DNA of 64,000 nt from Desulfuromonadales bacterium (GCA_013349405.1 DUZS01000006.1:46038-110037); one strand, 5' to 3'; positions 8,131-17,257 are shown, counted from the first letter of the stretch. The notes: generated from the sequence alone by a model not told the origin. Program-made: numbers and translations.

Positions 8131-10560
8131 TTACATTTTTTTAGCGACCGGTTTTTTCTTCGTTTTCGACTTCTGCTTCTGTTCGTTCAGCTTATCAGTC
8201 ATTTCCTGCAGGCGGTCATCCACCAGTTGGTAAAGAGAACCTTTCGGGAACTCGCCGTTTTTACCGCGCTGCCCCGCCTTGACACCGGTGAGGATTTCGA
8301 TCCCCTGCTCAATTGTTTCCACACTCCACACATGAAATTGTCCGGCAGTGACCGCCTCTATGATATCATTATTCAGCATGAGGTGGCGTTCGTTTGCTTT
8401 TGGTATCATAACGCCTTGTTTTCCGGTCAGACCCTGCGACCGGCAGACTTCAAAGAATCCCTCGATTTTATGATTTACGCCGCCAATCGCCTGAATTTTA
8501 CCACGCTGATTGACACTTCCGGTCACCGCAATCCCCTGCTTGATGGCGACTCCCGACAATGCCGACAGGAGCGCATAGAGTTCAGTAGACGAGGCGCTGT
8601 CACCTTCAATGCCGTTATAGGACTGCTCGAAACAGATCGACGCTGACAGTGACAGCGATCGCTCCGATGCGAAGGTTCCTCCGAGGTATCCGGTCAGGAT
8701 CAGCACACCCTTGTCATGAATCGGGCCGGAAAGTTTGACCTCTCGTTCGATGTTGACCATGCCGTCCTGCCCGGTGTAGACAGATGCGGTAATCCGGGTC
8801 GGGCGACCGAAGGTGTGATCACCGAGGCCGATAACCGACAGCCCGTTGATCTGCCCGACAACGGCACCGGAAGTGTCAACCATGATAATGCCGTCATCGT
8901 ACATCTCCTGCATCCGTTCTTCTATCCGGTTTACCCGGTAAAGATTCTCTTCTGCCGCTGCACGAACGTCATCACCGCTGATTATGGTACATCCGGCTTT
9001 TGTGGCCCAGAAGCTGGTTTCACGGATAAAGTCAGCAATTTCCATGAACTGTGATGACAGTTTTGCCTGGTCGTCAGCCATGCGCGCGGTGTGTTCCAGC
9101 AGGGCTGCAACGCCGCTTTTATGGAAGGGCAGTAATCCTTCGGAGCGGCAATGACTGGCAACGAACAGGGAATAGTCGTGGATTATTTCAGGGGTTCTTG
9201 CTACGCGGCTGTCAAATTCAGCTTTTACTTTGAAAAATTTACGATAATCGGGGTCAAGATGAAAAAGCAGGTAATAGATCCAGGGAGTGCCGATCAGCAC
9301 TATTTTAGCGCGCATTTGCACCGGTTCCGGCTTGAGCGAAACCATCGTCATGAACCGGTACTGCTCAAGCACATCTTCGATTCTGATCTCATTATTCCGA
9401 ATACAGCGCTTCAGGGAATCCCACACAAACGGGTTTATCAACACTTCGCGAGCGTTGATCACCAGGTAGCCGCCGTTGGCGCGATGCAGTGCGCCTGAGC
9501 GGATCATGGTGAAATCGGTTACCGCGACACCGCCGTACTGCATGACATGCTCTATCCGTCCGAACAGGTTATTATACGTCGGGTTGGATTCAAACACCAC
9601 CGGCGCCCCGTCACAGTTCTTGTTATCCACCAGAACATTCACCTGATAGCGGTCAAAGGTCGGTTCCTGGCGCGGCATCTTGATGCCGGGAATCTGCGGT
9701 TGTGTTGACTGTGGCTTGAAATCCTCAAGGGTGTTGAGAATGTCCTCCTGGACAGAGTCGAGATACGCGAGAACCTTTGCAAGATCAGAGTATTTTTCTC
9801 TCAGCGGATCAAGACGATGCCCCAGGCACGACATACCCAGATCCCGATCGGCCTGAGCCAGAGCCTCTTTCGTGCTCTTCTCCTGTTCACGCACCTGACG
9901 GAGGACGTCGTTCAGTTTATCAGTCAACTCCTTGCCCTGCTTTTCGAGTTTCAGACGTTTTTTTTCATTGAGGGCGTCATATTCCTCCTGGGTATAATTG
10001 CGTCCCGCTTTTTGGGGTACAATCACCAGTCCCGAGACGGTGCGCTGCAATGAAAACCCCAGCTTCCCGGACACTCTTTCCAGCTCCTGAAAAAGGTCAT
10101 TTGAAGCGGATTGGTAATTTTCAAGGAGTTCTGACCGCCTGTTTTCATACTCGCTGCTTTCGAGTGCTTTCGGGATATCCTTGCGGAACGCCTCGATCAG
10201 CTCCTTCATGTCAGCCGACAGTTCGCTCCCCATTCCGGCGGGAAGATCGAGCGAGATAGCTGAATCAGAATCCTTAAAATTATTGACATACACCCAGTCG
10301 TGCGGCTGCGGCTCGCTTTTCGCTCGCTTGCTGAGGATACTGGCGATGGTGGATGTTTTACCGGTCCCCGTTTCACCGGAAATGTAGAGATTGAAGCCGG
10401 GACCATCGACTCCAAGGCCGAATTCAATTGAACGGAGCGCCCGCTTCTGGCCAATGGCATCATTAAACTCGGGGAGCTCTGCGGTCGTTTCAAAGCCGAG
10501 GAGTTCCGGGTCGCAATTCCAGCGAAGTTTACCAGCAGGTATGAGGCAGCGGTCAGACAT
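8131..10560 (-). CDS. LonH/YcbZ-type ATP-dependent protease (Lon-like, AAA_32)
   Basis: 809 residues with a Walker A GETGTGKT at residues 62-69, a long coiled-coil insertion (about 120-290), the rest of the AAA+ domain and a C-terminal Lon protease domain. The catalytic serine is S655 in EGDSASS and the lysine is K698 in GGVNHKIEG, with the usual Lon spacing of 43 residues. It lacks the LAN substrate domain of classical Lon and ends in a Lys-rich tail (KSKTKKKPVAKKM). AAAGGAG precedes ATG 10560. It probably degrades selected cytoplasmic proteins; substrates are unknown. Confidence 0.9.
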   Translation of the reverse strand: MSDRCLIPAGKLRWNCDPELLGFETTAELPEFNDAIGQKRALRSIEFGLGVDGPGFNLYISGETGTGKTSTIASILSKRAKSEPQPHDWVYVNNFKDSDSAISLDLPAGMGSELSADMKELIEAFRKDIPKALESSEYENRRSELLENYQSASNDLFQELERVSGKLGFSLQRTVSGLVIVPQKAGRNYTQEEYDALNEKKRLKLEKQGKELTDKLNDVLRQVREQEKSTKEALAQADRDLGMSCLGHRLDPLREKYSDLAKVLAYLDSVQEDILNTLEDFKPQSTQPQIPGIKMPRQEPTFDRYQVNVLVDNKNCDGAPVVFESNPTYNNLFGRIEHVMQYGGVAVTDFTMIRSGALHRANGGYLVINAREVLINPFVWDSLKRCIRNNEIRIEDVLEQYRFMTMVSLKPEPVQMRAKIVLIGTPWIYYLLFHLDPDYRKFFKVKAEFDSRVARTPEIIHDYSLFVASHCRSEGLLPFHKSGVAALLEHTARMADDQAKLSSQFMEIADFIRETSFWATKAGCTIISGDDVRAAAEENLYRVNRIEERMQEMYDDGIIMVDTSGAVVGQINGLSVIGLGDHTFGRPTRITASVYTGQDGMVNIEREVKLSGPIHDKGVLILTGYLGGTFASERSLSLSASICFEQSYNGIEGDSASSTELYALLSALSGVAIKQGIAVTGSVNQRGKIQAIGGVNHKIEGFFEVCRSQGLTGKQGVMIPKANERHLMLNNDIIEAVTAGQFHVWSVETIEQGIEILTGVKAGQRGKNGEFPKGSLYQLVDDRLQEMTDKLNEQKQKSKTKKKPVAKKM

Positions 10561-10611
10561 GTGAATCTCCTTTGAGCAAATTCGGCATTGTGTAAAGCGG
10601 CTGCAGATATG

Positions 10612-11388
10612 TCAAGTTGAAAGCGAGTCAAGTGCCCGGGATACCGCTTCACGAATATCAGGCCGCTCCGGCAGGGTCGCAGCCAGCTTCGGTATGTAGC
10701 CCCGTTCGAGGAGTATCTTCCGGGAGGTGGCAGAGGTGAGATCGTAGACCCATGAAATCTGCAGCAGCTTGAAATCATTGACACAATTGGCGGTGTCGAG
10801 ACGAACGACCGCCCCGGAGTTCAACGCAACGATGCAGCTGTCGGAAACTATTCCGGGAAGGTCGGCAAGCCCGAGAGTTGCAGCAGTGGCGCGTTCCTCC
10901 GGCGGTTGTGCGAGCAGCTCGACAAAAACCCGCCAGATATCAAGCTTGTCGGCATCACGAATCAGGTTGATAAAGCGTCTGGTCGGAGATTTAATCGTGG
11001 CAGGAGGCTCCAGCATGTTATGAAACCGTACCGCCTCCTCGATCAGGAGCTGTTCGGACCGGTCTATTCCCGCCAGAATATGTTCGTCCCGCATGACATC
11101 AATAGCCAGACGGGCATGGTTGTCTGATTCACTGTCGCGGAAGGTGCGCCAGCGTCGATACTGCGGGAAGCGTCCGACATCATGCAGCAGCGCAACGGCG
11201 GAAGCCAGGTACGATTCGTTTTCTGAGAGATTTTCGCCGGCGGAGAGCTGTGCCATCGCCTCGCAGACTTTCCGCGTATGCTCGATTTTGAGCCGGATAT
11301 TTTTTACACCTTCATCGTCGGTTGCCAGAAACGGCTCGACATAGCGGTCGAACCAGGAATTGAGATAGTTGAGCTGCGCTGTATTCAT
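10612..11388 (-). CDS. HD domain phosphohydrolase
   Basis: 258-residue protein with metal-ligand motifs of the HD superfamily: H37 in IEHTRKV, the HD pair in ALLHDVGRFPQYRRW, and RDADKLDIWRV. Such proteins hydrolyse phosphodiester or phosphomonoester bonds of nucleotides, but the substrate cannot be read from the sequence. It is divergently transcribed from the ligA remnant, sharing an 84-bp intergenic region, and ends 51 bp before the lonH start. Confidence 0.85.
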   Translation of the reverse strand: MNTAQLNYLNSWFDRYVEPFLATDDEGVKNIRLKIEHTRKVCEAMAQLSAGENLSENESYLASAVALLHDVGRFPQYRRWRTFRDSESDNHARLAIDVMRDEHILAGIDRSEQLLIEEAVRFHNMLEPPATIKSPTRRFINLIRDADKLDIWRVFVELLAQPPEERATAATLGLADLPGIVSDSCIVALNSGAVVRLDTANCVNDFKLLQISWVYDLTSATSRKILLERGYIPKLAATLPERPDIREAVSRALDSLST

Positions 11389-11472
11389 ACCGCGTGTGAC
11401 CCCGTACCTGTTGAATTTGTCAGCATAATACTGTACCCTGCCGCGAAGTCAACCAATCCCGTGAGGAAACCG

Positions 11473-11943
11473 ATGCAGCTGTCATTTCTTGATACTGTTG
11501 AACACCGACCGCATGCCGAAAACAGGGTTGCAGAGCTCCGTATTCTGCTCGAACATCACAATCGACGCTTCTATCAATTAGACGCTCCGGAGATACCCGA
11601 TTCCGAGTATGACGGGCTGTTTCGCGAGTTGACAGCGCTTGAAGAACAGTATCCGGAACTTATAACGAAGGATTCTCCCACGCAAAGAGTAGGGGGGGCA
11701 CCAGTCGCCCGTTTTCGGACGGTAACTCACGGAGTCCCGATGCTCTCGCTGGAAAATGCGCTTAATGAAGAAGAGATCAAAGCAAAGCTGGATGCCCGGA
11801 TTAAAAAAGAGCTTGGACTCGCAGAGAACGCCGTGATGTCATACATGTGCGAACCGAAGATGGACGGCCTGGCGGTTGAGCTGGTCTATGAGCAGGGGGG
11901 CCTGGCTGTTGCATCAACTCATGGTGACGTACACGCAAGTTAA
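11473..11943 (+). pseudogene. ligA: 5' remnant of native NAD+-dependent DNA ligase (ligA)
   Basis: 156 codons matching the LigA N-terminus: the Ia domain (PDSEYDGLFRELTALE, SPTQRVGG, HGVPMLSLENA) and the adenylation lysine K129 in CEPKMDGLAVEL. Homology stops at AVASTHGD (about 11930), where TRGDG should follow, and the frame closes after VHAS. OB, zinc-finger and helix-hairpin domains are missing, so the fragment cannot ligate. The matching BRCT end reappears at about 15278-15588. The remaining part of the gene has been replaced by about 3.3 kb of foreign DNA. Confidence 0.9.
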
Positions 11944-12090
11944 ACTGCGTTTGTGGCAACTATCAAGTGAAAATGAAATGGACAAAGTAAAATAGATATG
12001 GTGATCGGATGAATGTTGTCCGAGGGCTGCTGAGAAGTCACGCAGACATAGTTTATTTTAGCATAGCGCAAACTAATCTTTGAGGGATCT

Positions 12091-14040
12091 ATGTTATCAG
12101 AAGACCAAAAGGCGATATTACATAACTCAGGAATTTATCTCAGCTCTCTCACAGAAGAACAGGTTGATGCAATTGCTGGACGTCAAATAGATGAAACTGA
12201 ACTCACAGACGACCAGTTAGTGGAGTTTTTAGAGATAGCCAATGCACTTTATCGTGGTGGTTCTCAGATTATATCTGATGCGGAATACGATTTTACTTTT
12301 CTCACAGATCTTAGGATGCGCAATCCTCATCATCCTTTTCTTGAGAAGGTAGAATCTGAGGCTGCGTTTATCGGGAAAACCGTCGAATTACCAGCCCGAA
12401 TGCTATCGACAGAAAAGGCCTATTCTAAAAAGGCTATTGAACAGTGGGGGACTCGAATTAGGAAAGCGGCTGATAAGGTTAACACGAACTTTGACTCCCT
12501 TGAATTTCGAGTAACCCCGAAATTGGACGGTTTTGCAGCATATGACGATGGGGTACGTTTGTACACGCGCGGAGACGGGCGCAGAGGCACTGATATCACA
12601 CGTGTATTTGACAGGGGATTGTCAGTTGCAAATGAGGGGGAACGTGGTCTCGGCGCTGGTGAGATTGTTGTAAATAGACGCTACTTCGATGAGAATCTTC
12701 AGCAATATTTCGAAAATCCTAGAAACTTTCAAACAAGCGTAATTAAGGAAAAGGAACTTGAAGAATATGCCGCAAAAGCAATTCAGGACAAGGCTTCTGT
12801 TTTTTTTCCTTTTACGTTACTACCCTCTTGGGTAGGGGCCTGGCAGGCACTTATCAGTAATTTTGAAGCGATCGTCTTGAACGTTAGGTCTTCCGTAGAA
12901 TACGATGTGGATGGCGTCATAATTGAAATCACGGATAATGATCTGAAAAATGAAATGGGCGCCACACGTCACCACCATTCTTGGCAAATTGCATACAAAG
13001 AAAACATGGAGGCCGCTCACGTCACGGTAATTGATGTGTTGCCACAAACATCTAGATCGGGGCGTGTAAATCCTGTAGCAAAAGTTGAGCCTACACGTCT
13101 GAGCGGTGCCCTCGTTCAACGCGCAACCGCTCATCATTACAAAATGGTACTTGATAAGGGCATAGGGCCAGGTGCGGTTATTGAATTGACGCGCAGTGGA
13201 GAGGTGATACCTAAAATTGGAACTGTTATCACTCCTGTCGTGGCCGAACTGCCGAGAGAGTGTCCCAGTTGCGGCTCAGAAGTTGTATGGGACGGCGATT
13301 ATCTCTACTGCCCAAACACTATCGGGTGCCCTGCTCAAATTGCCAACACGATGGAACATTTCTTTAAAATGCTCCGACATGTGGACTTATTTGGAACAGC
13401 ATCAATTGAAAAAATGTATGCGAATGGGGTTCGTTCAGTAGAGCAAATTTATAAACTCGAAGCTAGCGACTTTGAAAATATGGGTTTCGGACCAAAACAA
13501 TCAGAAAATTTAGTGGAACAACTCAACAGAAGTCGTGCTGAGAAGATTGAGGATTGGCGTTTTTTGGCCGCCTTCGGAGTATTCCGTCTAGGCCCCGGTA
13601 ACTGTGAAAAACTACTCAGTCACTACCTCCTTGAAGATATTTTCAACCTGAACGAAGATCAGATCGTCGGTGTGGAAGGTTTTGCAAAAAAAACTGCCAT
13701 AATAGCCATAAAAGGTCTGAAAAGCATAAAACCACTTTTTGACGAGTTATACAGCTTGGGGTTTAACCTAGAGCGTACGCCTCTCGTTGAGCAAATTGAC
13801 AAACCTTTTAGTCCAATTTCCGGAAAGCAGATTGTTTTTACAGGCTCTATGATCCATGGAAATCGTGACGACATGGAAAAGGAAGCAAAACGCTTAGGTG
13901 CTAAGGTAGGCAAATCAGTTACCGGGAAAACCGATATCTTGGTCACGGGTGCAAACGTTGGTGCATCAAAAATGAACGATGCTAAAGTACAGGGAGTTCA
14001 GATCCTGTCGGAGAAAGATTATCTTGAACTTATAAAGTAG
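12091..14040 (+). CDS. Divergent NAD+-dependent DNA ligase replacing the native ligA
   Basis: 649-residue complete LigA-type ligase. Adenylation motif is K144-LDG, with TRGDG at 159-163. The OB fold follows (about 340-420: VLPQTSRSGRVNPVAKV). A four-Cys zinc finger starts with CPSCG, then come the helix-hairpin-helix region (AAFGVFRLGPGNCE) and a C-terminal BRCT domain (about 570-649, ISGKQIVFTGS). It joins 5'-phosphate and 3'-OH nicks using NAD+. It lies precisely in the gap between the two ligA remnants, has its own GAGGG ribosome-binding site, and looks more AT-rich than its neighbours. It is clearly not the missing piece of the native gene. It presumably supplies the essential ligase, unless another copy exists elsewhere. 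Confidence 0.92.
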   Translation: MLSEDQKAILHNSGIYLSSLTEEQVDAIAGRQIDETELTDDQLVEFLEIANALYRGGSQIISDAEYDFTFLTDLRMRNPHHPFLEKVESEAAFIGKTVELPARMLSTEKAYSKKAIEQWGTRIRKAADKVNTNFDSLEFRVTPKLDGFAAYDDGVRLYTRGDGRRGTDITRVFDRGLSVANEGERGLGAGEIVVNRRYFDENLQQYFENPRNFQTSVIKEKELEEYAAKAIQDKASVFFPFTLLPSWVGAWQALISNFEAIVLNVRSSVEYDVDGVIIEITDNDLKNEMGATRHHHSWQIAYKENMEAAHVTVIDVLPQTSRSGRVNPVAKVEPTRLSGALVQRATAHHYKMVLDKGIGPGAVIELTRSGEVIPKIGTVITPVVAELPRECPSCGSEVVWDGDYLYCPNTIGCPAQIANTMEHFFKMLRHVDLFGTASIEKMYANGVRSVEQIYKLEASDFENMGFGPKQSENLVEQLNRSRAEKIEDWRFLAAFGVFRLGPGNCEKLLSHYLLEDIFNLNEDQIVGVEGFAKKTAIIAIKGLKSIKPLFDELYSLGFNLERTPLVEQIDKPFSPISGKQIVFTGSMIHGNRDDMEKEAKRLGAKVGKSVTGKTDILVTGANVGASKMNDAKVQGVQILSEKDYLELIK

Positions 14041-14379
14041 CAGGCTAAATCGGATAAGTAGTCTAAACTCGATGCCAGAACTGCATTCCTTAAGCATGAT
14101 TGCTCCTACCAGAATAACATAACAGAATGAGCTGTACCTCTACCCTCCTTTCAGCTTTTGAATTTATCCTCAGGTACGCATGGGCCACAACTCCTCAATA
14201 ACCACAGATCGCTATCTCCAGTTCCGCCAAAATCTGAAACTCGTGAGATGGATTAATCTGGAATACGATAGGCATGGATTCATCATGCCCACGTGTAACA
14301 GACGCAACAAATCGGTGGGCAATATAACTTGCCCACCCTACGATTGGGAATGCTATTGGTGTGGTCAACAGGAATAATT
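14041..14379. other. Gap between ligase and ccdB with recombinase-like scrap and hairpin
   Basis: 339 bp without a complete gene. It contains a short frame resembling the C-terminal end of a tyrosine recombinase (14180-14375), and a perfect 9-bp inverted repeat GGTGGGCAA/TTGCCCACC (14314-14322 and 14329-14337) of a type often dispersed in proteobacterial genomes. The hairpin lies about 40 bp beyond the ccdB stop and could act as its terminator. Confidence 0.5.
14180..14377 (+). pseudogene. Possible tyrosine-recombinase C-terminal remnant
   Basis: The frame begins MGHNSSITTDRYLQF, which fits the box II pattern of tyrosine recombinases ((L/M)GH-S--TT--Y). The pattern holds the second active-site His and the region before the catalytic Tyr. 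An in-frame stop lies just upstream, so the catalytic domain is missing, and the sequence after the motif is not recognisable. The match is short and could be chance. If real, it points to an integrase-borne element in the ligA gap. Confidence 0.3.
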
Positions 14380-14694
14380 TCAGATCCCGGTAATCAGAAA
14401 ATCAATGGCAGCGACGATCTCATTGCGGTATTGTTTGAGAGAACATACTTGTTTGCCAATATTTTTGACTGAAACCCCGGCAATTTCGGCAGTGGACATG
14501 ATGACCTTATTTTTTCCGACATCGAATGTTGGATTCAGATGCCGCCCCGGTGTTGCCATGGTTCCTGAAGCTACCAGAGGAACGACCACCCTGGTGGTAA
14601 GGGTATCAAGCAGATCGGTCTGAACATCAAGAAGATACGGTGTTGTTTTTCGTGATGCCAGGTTCGGGTTTTCGTACACGTCGAATTGTGCCAT
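14380..14694 (-). CDS. ccdB: CcdB-family gyrase-poisoning toxin
   Basis: 104-residue protein matching CcdB in length and sequence: N-terminal MAQFDVYENPN, YLLDVQTDLLDTLTTRVVVPL, and a GKNKVIMSTAEIAGV segment. CcdB traps DNA gyrase on cleaved DNA. It ends ITGI rather than the WGI of F-plasmid CcdB, where the C-terminal Trp is needed for gyrase poisoning, so activity could differ. It overlaps the ccdA stop by one base (TGATG), the usual coupled antitoxin-toxin order. Confidence 0.9.
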   Translation of the reverse strand: MAQFDVYENPNLASRKTTPYLLDVQTDLLDTLTTRVVVPLVASGTMATPGRHLNPTFDVGKNKVIMSTAEIAGVSVKNIGKQVCSLKQYRNEIVAAIDFLITGI

Positions 14695-14945
14695 CAGAAA
14701 CTCCTCAAGCCGTCGCTGAATACGCCATTTTTCTCAATTCTGGCATTGTATTCTTTTATAGCGGTGGCATTTTCCGTGAGCCAGGCTTCGCGTTCTTCGT
14801 GCCGTAAAATTTCGGTGAGCCGTTCTTCAAGTGTTCGGGAAAGGTTGATTTTGCGGGCACGAGCACGGCGCAACAGATCGCTGTTGATGCTCAGGTTGGT
14901 GGATTTTTTCTGTAGGGTTGGTTGTTGTAATGCGGCGGATGGCAT
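14694..14945 (-). CDS. ccdA: CcdA-family antitoxin
   Basis: 83-residue protein. An N-terminal ribbon-helix-helix region (KSTNLSINSDLLRRARARKIN) is followed by a C-terminal tail (EEREAWLTENATAIKEYNARI) that resembles the toxin-binding tail of CcdA, with its W-x-EN-x-AI core. It would neutralise CcdB and repress its own promoter, probably in the 14946-15110 interval. It is translationally coupled to ccdB. Confidence 0.9.
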   Translation of the reverse strand: MPSAALQQPTLQKKSTNLSINSDLLRRARARKINLSRTLEERLTEILRHEEREAWLTENATAIKEYNARIEKNGVFSDGLRSF

Positions 14946-15119
14946 ACGCGCTCCTTATGTATAAATTTTATGCGCATAGAGTACCGCGCATGAATCAGAA
15001 TGTAAACGATAAATACCGGACTCCACATCGTTTGGTAGATCAAAAGATAGAAGATTGCGGGGGTATATTTCCTTCAGTCCGTCAAATAATCGTATGCGAG
15101 ATGTCTGTAGAGGTTACCC

Positions 15120-15287
15120 ATGATCCGAATCATCCTTCTATTCTCCTTTCTCATAGCACTTTCAGTACCAGCCATCGCCAAAGACGAACGAGGCATCACT
15201 ATCAGGCCAATCGCCCCCACCGGTGAAAAAGTCAAAGGTGAACAGTGGCTCCTGACCATAGGAATCGACTCATACCTCTTTCAGTAA
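15120..15287 (+). pseudogene. 5' fragment of a caspase-like (peptidase C14) gene
   Basis: 55 codons with an AGAGG ribosome-binding site. A signal peptide (MIRIILLFSFLIALSVPAIA) precedes a segment ending GEQWLLTIGIDSYLF, the first beta strand of the caspase-hemoglobinase fold (usual form VxIGIxxY). The coding sequence breaks at about 15280, where it joins the 3' end of ligA; the stop codon is created by the junction. The catalytic His and Cys are absent. This is the right-hand breakpoint of the DNA inserted in ligA. Confidence 0.7.
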
Positions 15288-15588
15288 CCCGCATAATCAG
15301 GCAGTTATTAAGCAGCTGCGAGAATATGAGGTGGACCCTGCAGCCGTTGTCAAGACAGTTGGCGGTCGTTTAAGCGGACGAAATTTTGTTTTTACCGGTA
15401 CCTTAACCCGCTTTACCCGCGATTTTGCCAGAAAAGAGGTGGAGGATCAGGGGGGAAATGTGGTAGGATCGATTTCCCGGACAACGGATTATGTTGTGGC
15501 AGGAGAAGAGGCGGGCAGCAAGCTGCTTAAAGCCCGTGAACTGGGTATTGCCGTTCTCGGTGAAGATGAATTTCTCAAGCTGCTGTAA
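15278..15588 (+). pseudogene. ligA: 3' remnant of native ligA (BRCT domain)
   Basis: The frame reads FSNPHNQAVIKQLREYEV and then a BRCT domain (LSGRNFVFTGTLTRFTR, SRTTDYVVAGEEAGSKL, ending DEFLKLL), the normal C-terminus of LigA. There is no start codon with a ribosome-binding site; a GTG at 15331 begins the longest frame but is unlikely to be used. Together with 11473-11943 it brackets the replacement. About 420 residues of the native protein (second half of adenylation, OB, zinc finger, helix-hairpin-helix) are absent from the window. Confidence 0.9.
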
Positions 15589-15611
15589 CTGCACTGACGA
15601 GAGGATCAATC

Positions 15612-16511
15612 GTGGAAAAAGTAGCAATGATGATAAAAGCCCGCAGGCTTTTCAAGGATACCACTGATCTGCCGACCCTCCCTGCCATTGTATCCAAAGT
15701 GGTCTCAATGCTGGATGACCCGGAGGCCAGTCCGGATGATATTGCCGACCTGATGCTGTCCGATCAGGTGCTTGCTGCCAGAGTAATCAGGGTTGTCAAC
15801 TCGCCGCTGTATCGCACCAGCAGTGCCATTATGTCGGTCAAACGAGCGCTGATATTCCTCGGTTTTAAAAGTGTCCGTGAAATGATTCTTACCAGTTATT
15901 TTGTGGATGGCTTTAAGAATAAGAATCAACCGTTTGACATGAAGATGTTTTGGATTAACTCTTTCAGTGCCGGGGCCATTTCCCGCCATATTGCCGATCA
16001 GGTTGATTACCCTGATATTGAAAAGGCCTATCTTGTCGGCATTCTTCACGATATTGGCAAGGTCTTTCTGGGACATTACTTCAAGGACGAATATGGGCAG
16101 ATGCTGACCAGTATCAAAAATACAAGCTTCACAACCTATGAAGCTGAATATGAATTTTTCGGCACGACTCATTGTGAAGTCGGTCTCTGCCTGGCACAGC
16201 GCTGGAATTTCCCGTCGGTGTACAGTGATATTATCTCCTATCATCACGCTCCTGAAATGGCCACCGAGGACCCGTTGTTGACGTCAATTGTCGCGCTTGC
16301 CGACTTCTACTGCCTGTCGCATGTCTCTTCAGGCTGTTTTGCCCAGGCGAGTATTCCGGGCCTTGCTGAGGAAAATGCCTGGAAAATTTTTACACAACTT
16401 GTCCCAAAACCGCCTGCTTCGAGTCTGGAACATTTCCTCTCTTATCTGGACGAAGAGTACGAAGTGATAAGCCGGGAAGTTGACCTGTTGTTTAATACCA
16501 TGACCACCTAG
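15612..16511 (+). CDS. HDOD domain protein
   Basis: 299-residue HDOD protein with the motifs LPTLPAIVSKVVSML at the N-terminus, VVNSPLYRTSSAIMSVKRAL, and GILHDIGKVFLGHYF with downstream YHHAPEM. The start is GTG 15612, preceded by GAGAGG. It follows the ligA remnant by 23 bp and probably once shared its transcript. Role unknown; HDOD proteins usually link to signal transduction. It is only distantly similar to the HDOD protein at 2866-3687. Confidence 0.85.
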   Translation: MEKVAMMIKARRLFKDTTDLPTLPAIVSKVVSMLDDPEASPDDIADLMLSDQVLAARVIRVVNSPLYRTSSAIMSVKRALIFLGFKSVREMILTSYFVDGFKNKNQPFDMKMFWINSFSAGAISRHIADQVDYPDIEKAYLVGILHDIGKVFLGHYFKDEYGQMLTSIKNTSFTTYEAEYEFFGTTHCEVGLCLAQRWNFPSVYSDIISYHHAPEMATEDPLLTSIVALADFYCLSHVSSGCFAQASIPGLAEENAWKIFTQLVPKPPASSLEHFLSYLDEEYEVISREVDLLFNTMTT

Positions 16512-16525
16512 GGGGAGGCGCACGC

Positions 16526-17251
16526 ATGTCAGAAACGATTTCAGTCACTTGTGCAAAGTGCAGTTCTGTCTGGCAGAATCAGGGTACCACGAACTGCTGG
16601 AGTGGCGATCCTGCTCTGGCGCCCCCCAAACCGGGCAACTGCCCGTCTGATGCCTATGATGATATTGTGAAGGAATCATTTGATGAGTATCGCGGCGACA
16701 GTGAGGATGCGAAGATCGCTTTTGTTGCCGCCCGGGTCGAAGGGCTCTGTTACCAACCGGTGCCGGGGAGTGATGCCGTTAACGCCCGCTGGACACGCGT
16801 GGAGGATACAATCGCTTTTGCCCGGTTGATGGGATATAAAAAGATCGGCATGGCAACCTGCATCGGCCTGCTTGACGAGTCGGAACGCCTGGCTAAAATT
16901 CTTACGGCACAAGGGTTTGAGCCGGTCAGTGTCTGCTGCAAGGCCGGCAGTATCGACAAACTGGAACTCGGCCTGGCGGAGACGGACAAGGTCAGGCCGG
17001 GAACCTTCGAGCCGGCCTGTAACCCGGTTGCCCAGGCCGAAATCTGTAACCGGATGGGCACCGACATGAACATCATTGTCGGACTCTGTGTCGGTCACGA
17101 TATGCTTTTTAACAAACATTCCAAAGCGCCGGTGACAACCCTGATTGTCAAGGATCGTGTTACCGGCCATAACCCGATTGCCGTGCTGTACGGGCAGAAT
17201 TTTTATTACAAGCGGCTGCAGAAGCAAAAAGTGCTGCCTGATAACGAATAG
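16526..17251 (+). CDS. DUF1847 family metal-binding protein
   Basis: 241 residues. An N-terminal zinc-ribbon-like part (CAKCSSVWQNQGTTNCW, then PGNCPSD) is followed by a region with several conserved cysteines (MATCIGLLDESERLA, VSVCCKAG, FEPACNPVAQAEICN, VGLCVGHDMLFNKHSKAPV). This matches DUF1847, a family of presumed metal- or cluster-binding proteins in anaerobes without assigned function. It is 14 bp behind the HDOD gene with GGGGGAGG upstream, and convergent with cobB (6-bp gap). Confidence 0.85.
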   Translation: MSETISVTCAKCSSVWQNQGTTNCWSGDPALAPPKPGNCPSDAYDDIVKESFDEYRGDSEDAKIAFVAARVEGLCYQPVPGSDAVNARWTRVEDTIAFARLMGYKKIGMATCIGLLDESERLAKILTAQGFEPVSVCCKAGSIDKLELGLAETDKVRPGTFEPACNPVAQAEICNRMGTDMNIIVGLCVGHDMLFNKHSKAPVTTLIVKDRVTGHNPIAVLYGQNFYYKRLQKQKVLPDNE

Positions 17252-17257
17252 CTGCTG

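Noticed and set aside
15331..15588. BRCT-only protein as a functional small gene
   Set aside because: Its sequence continues upstream in frame into LigA-specific residues up to the breakpoint, and no ribosome-binding site precedes the GTG, so it is a ligA remnant.
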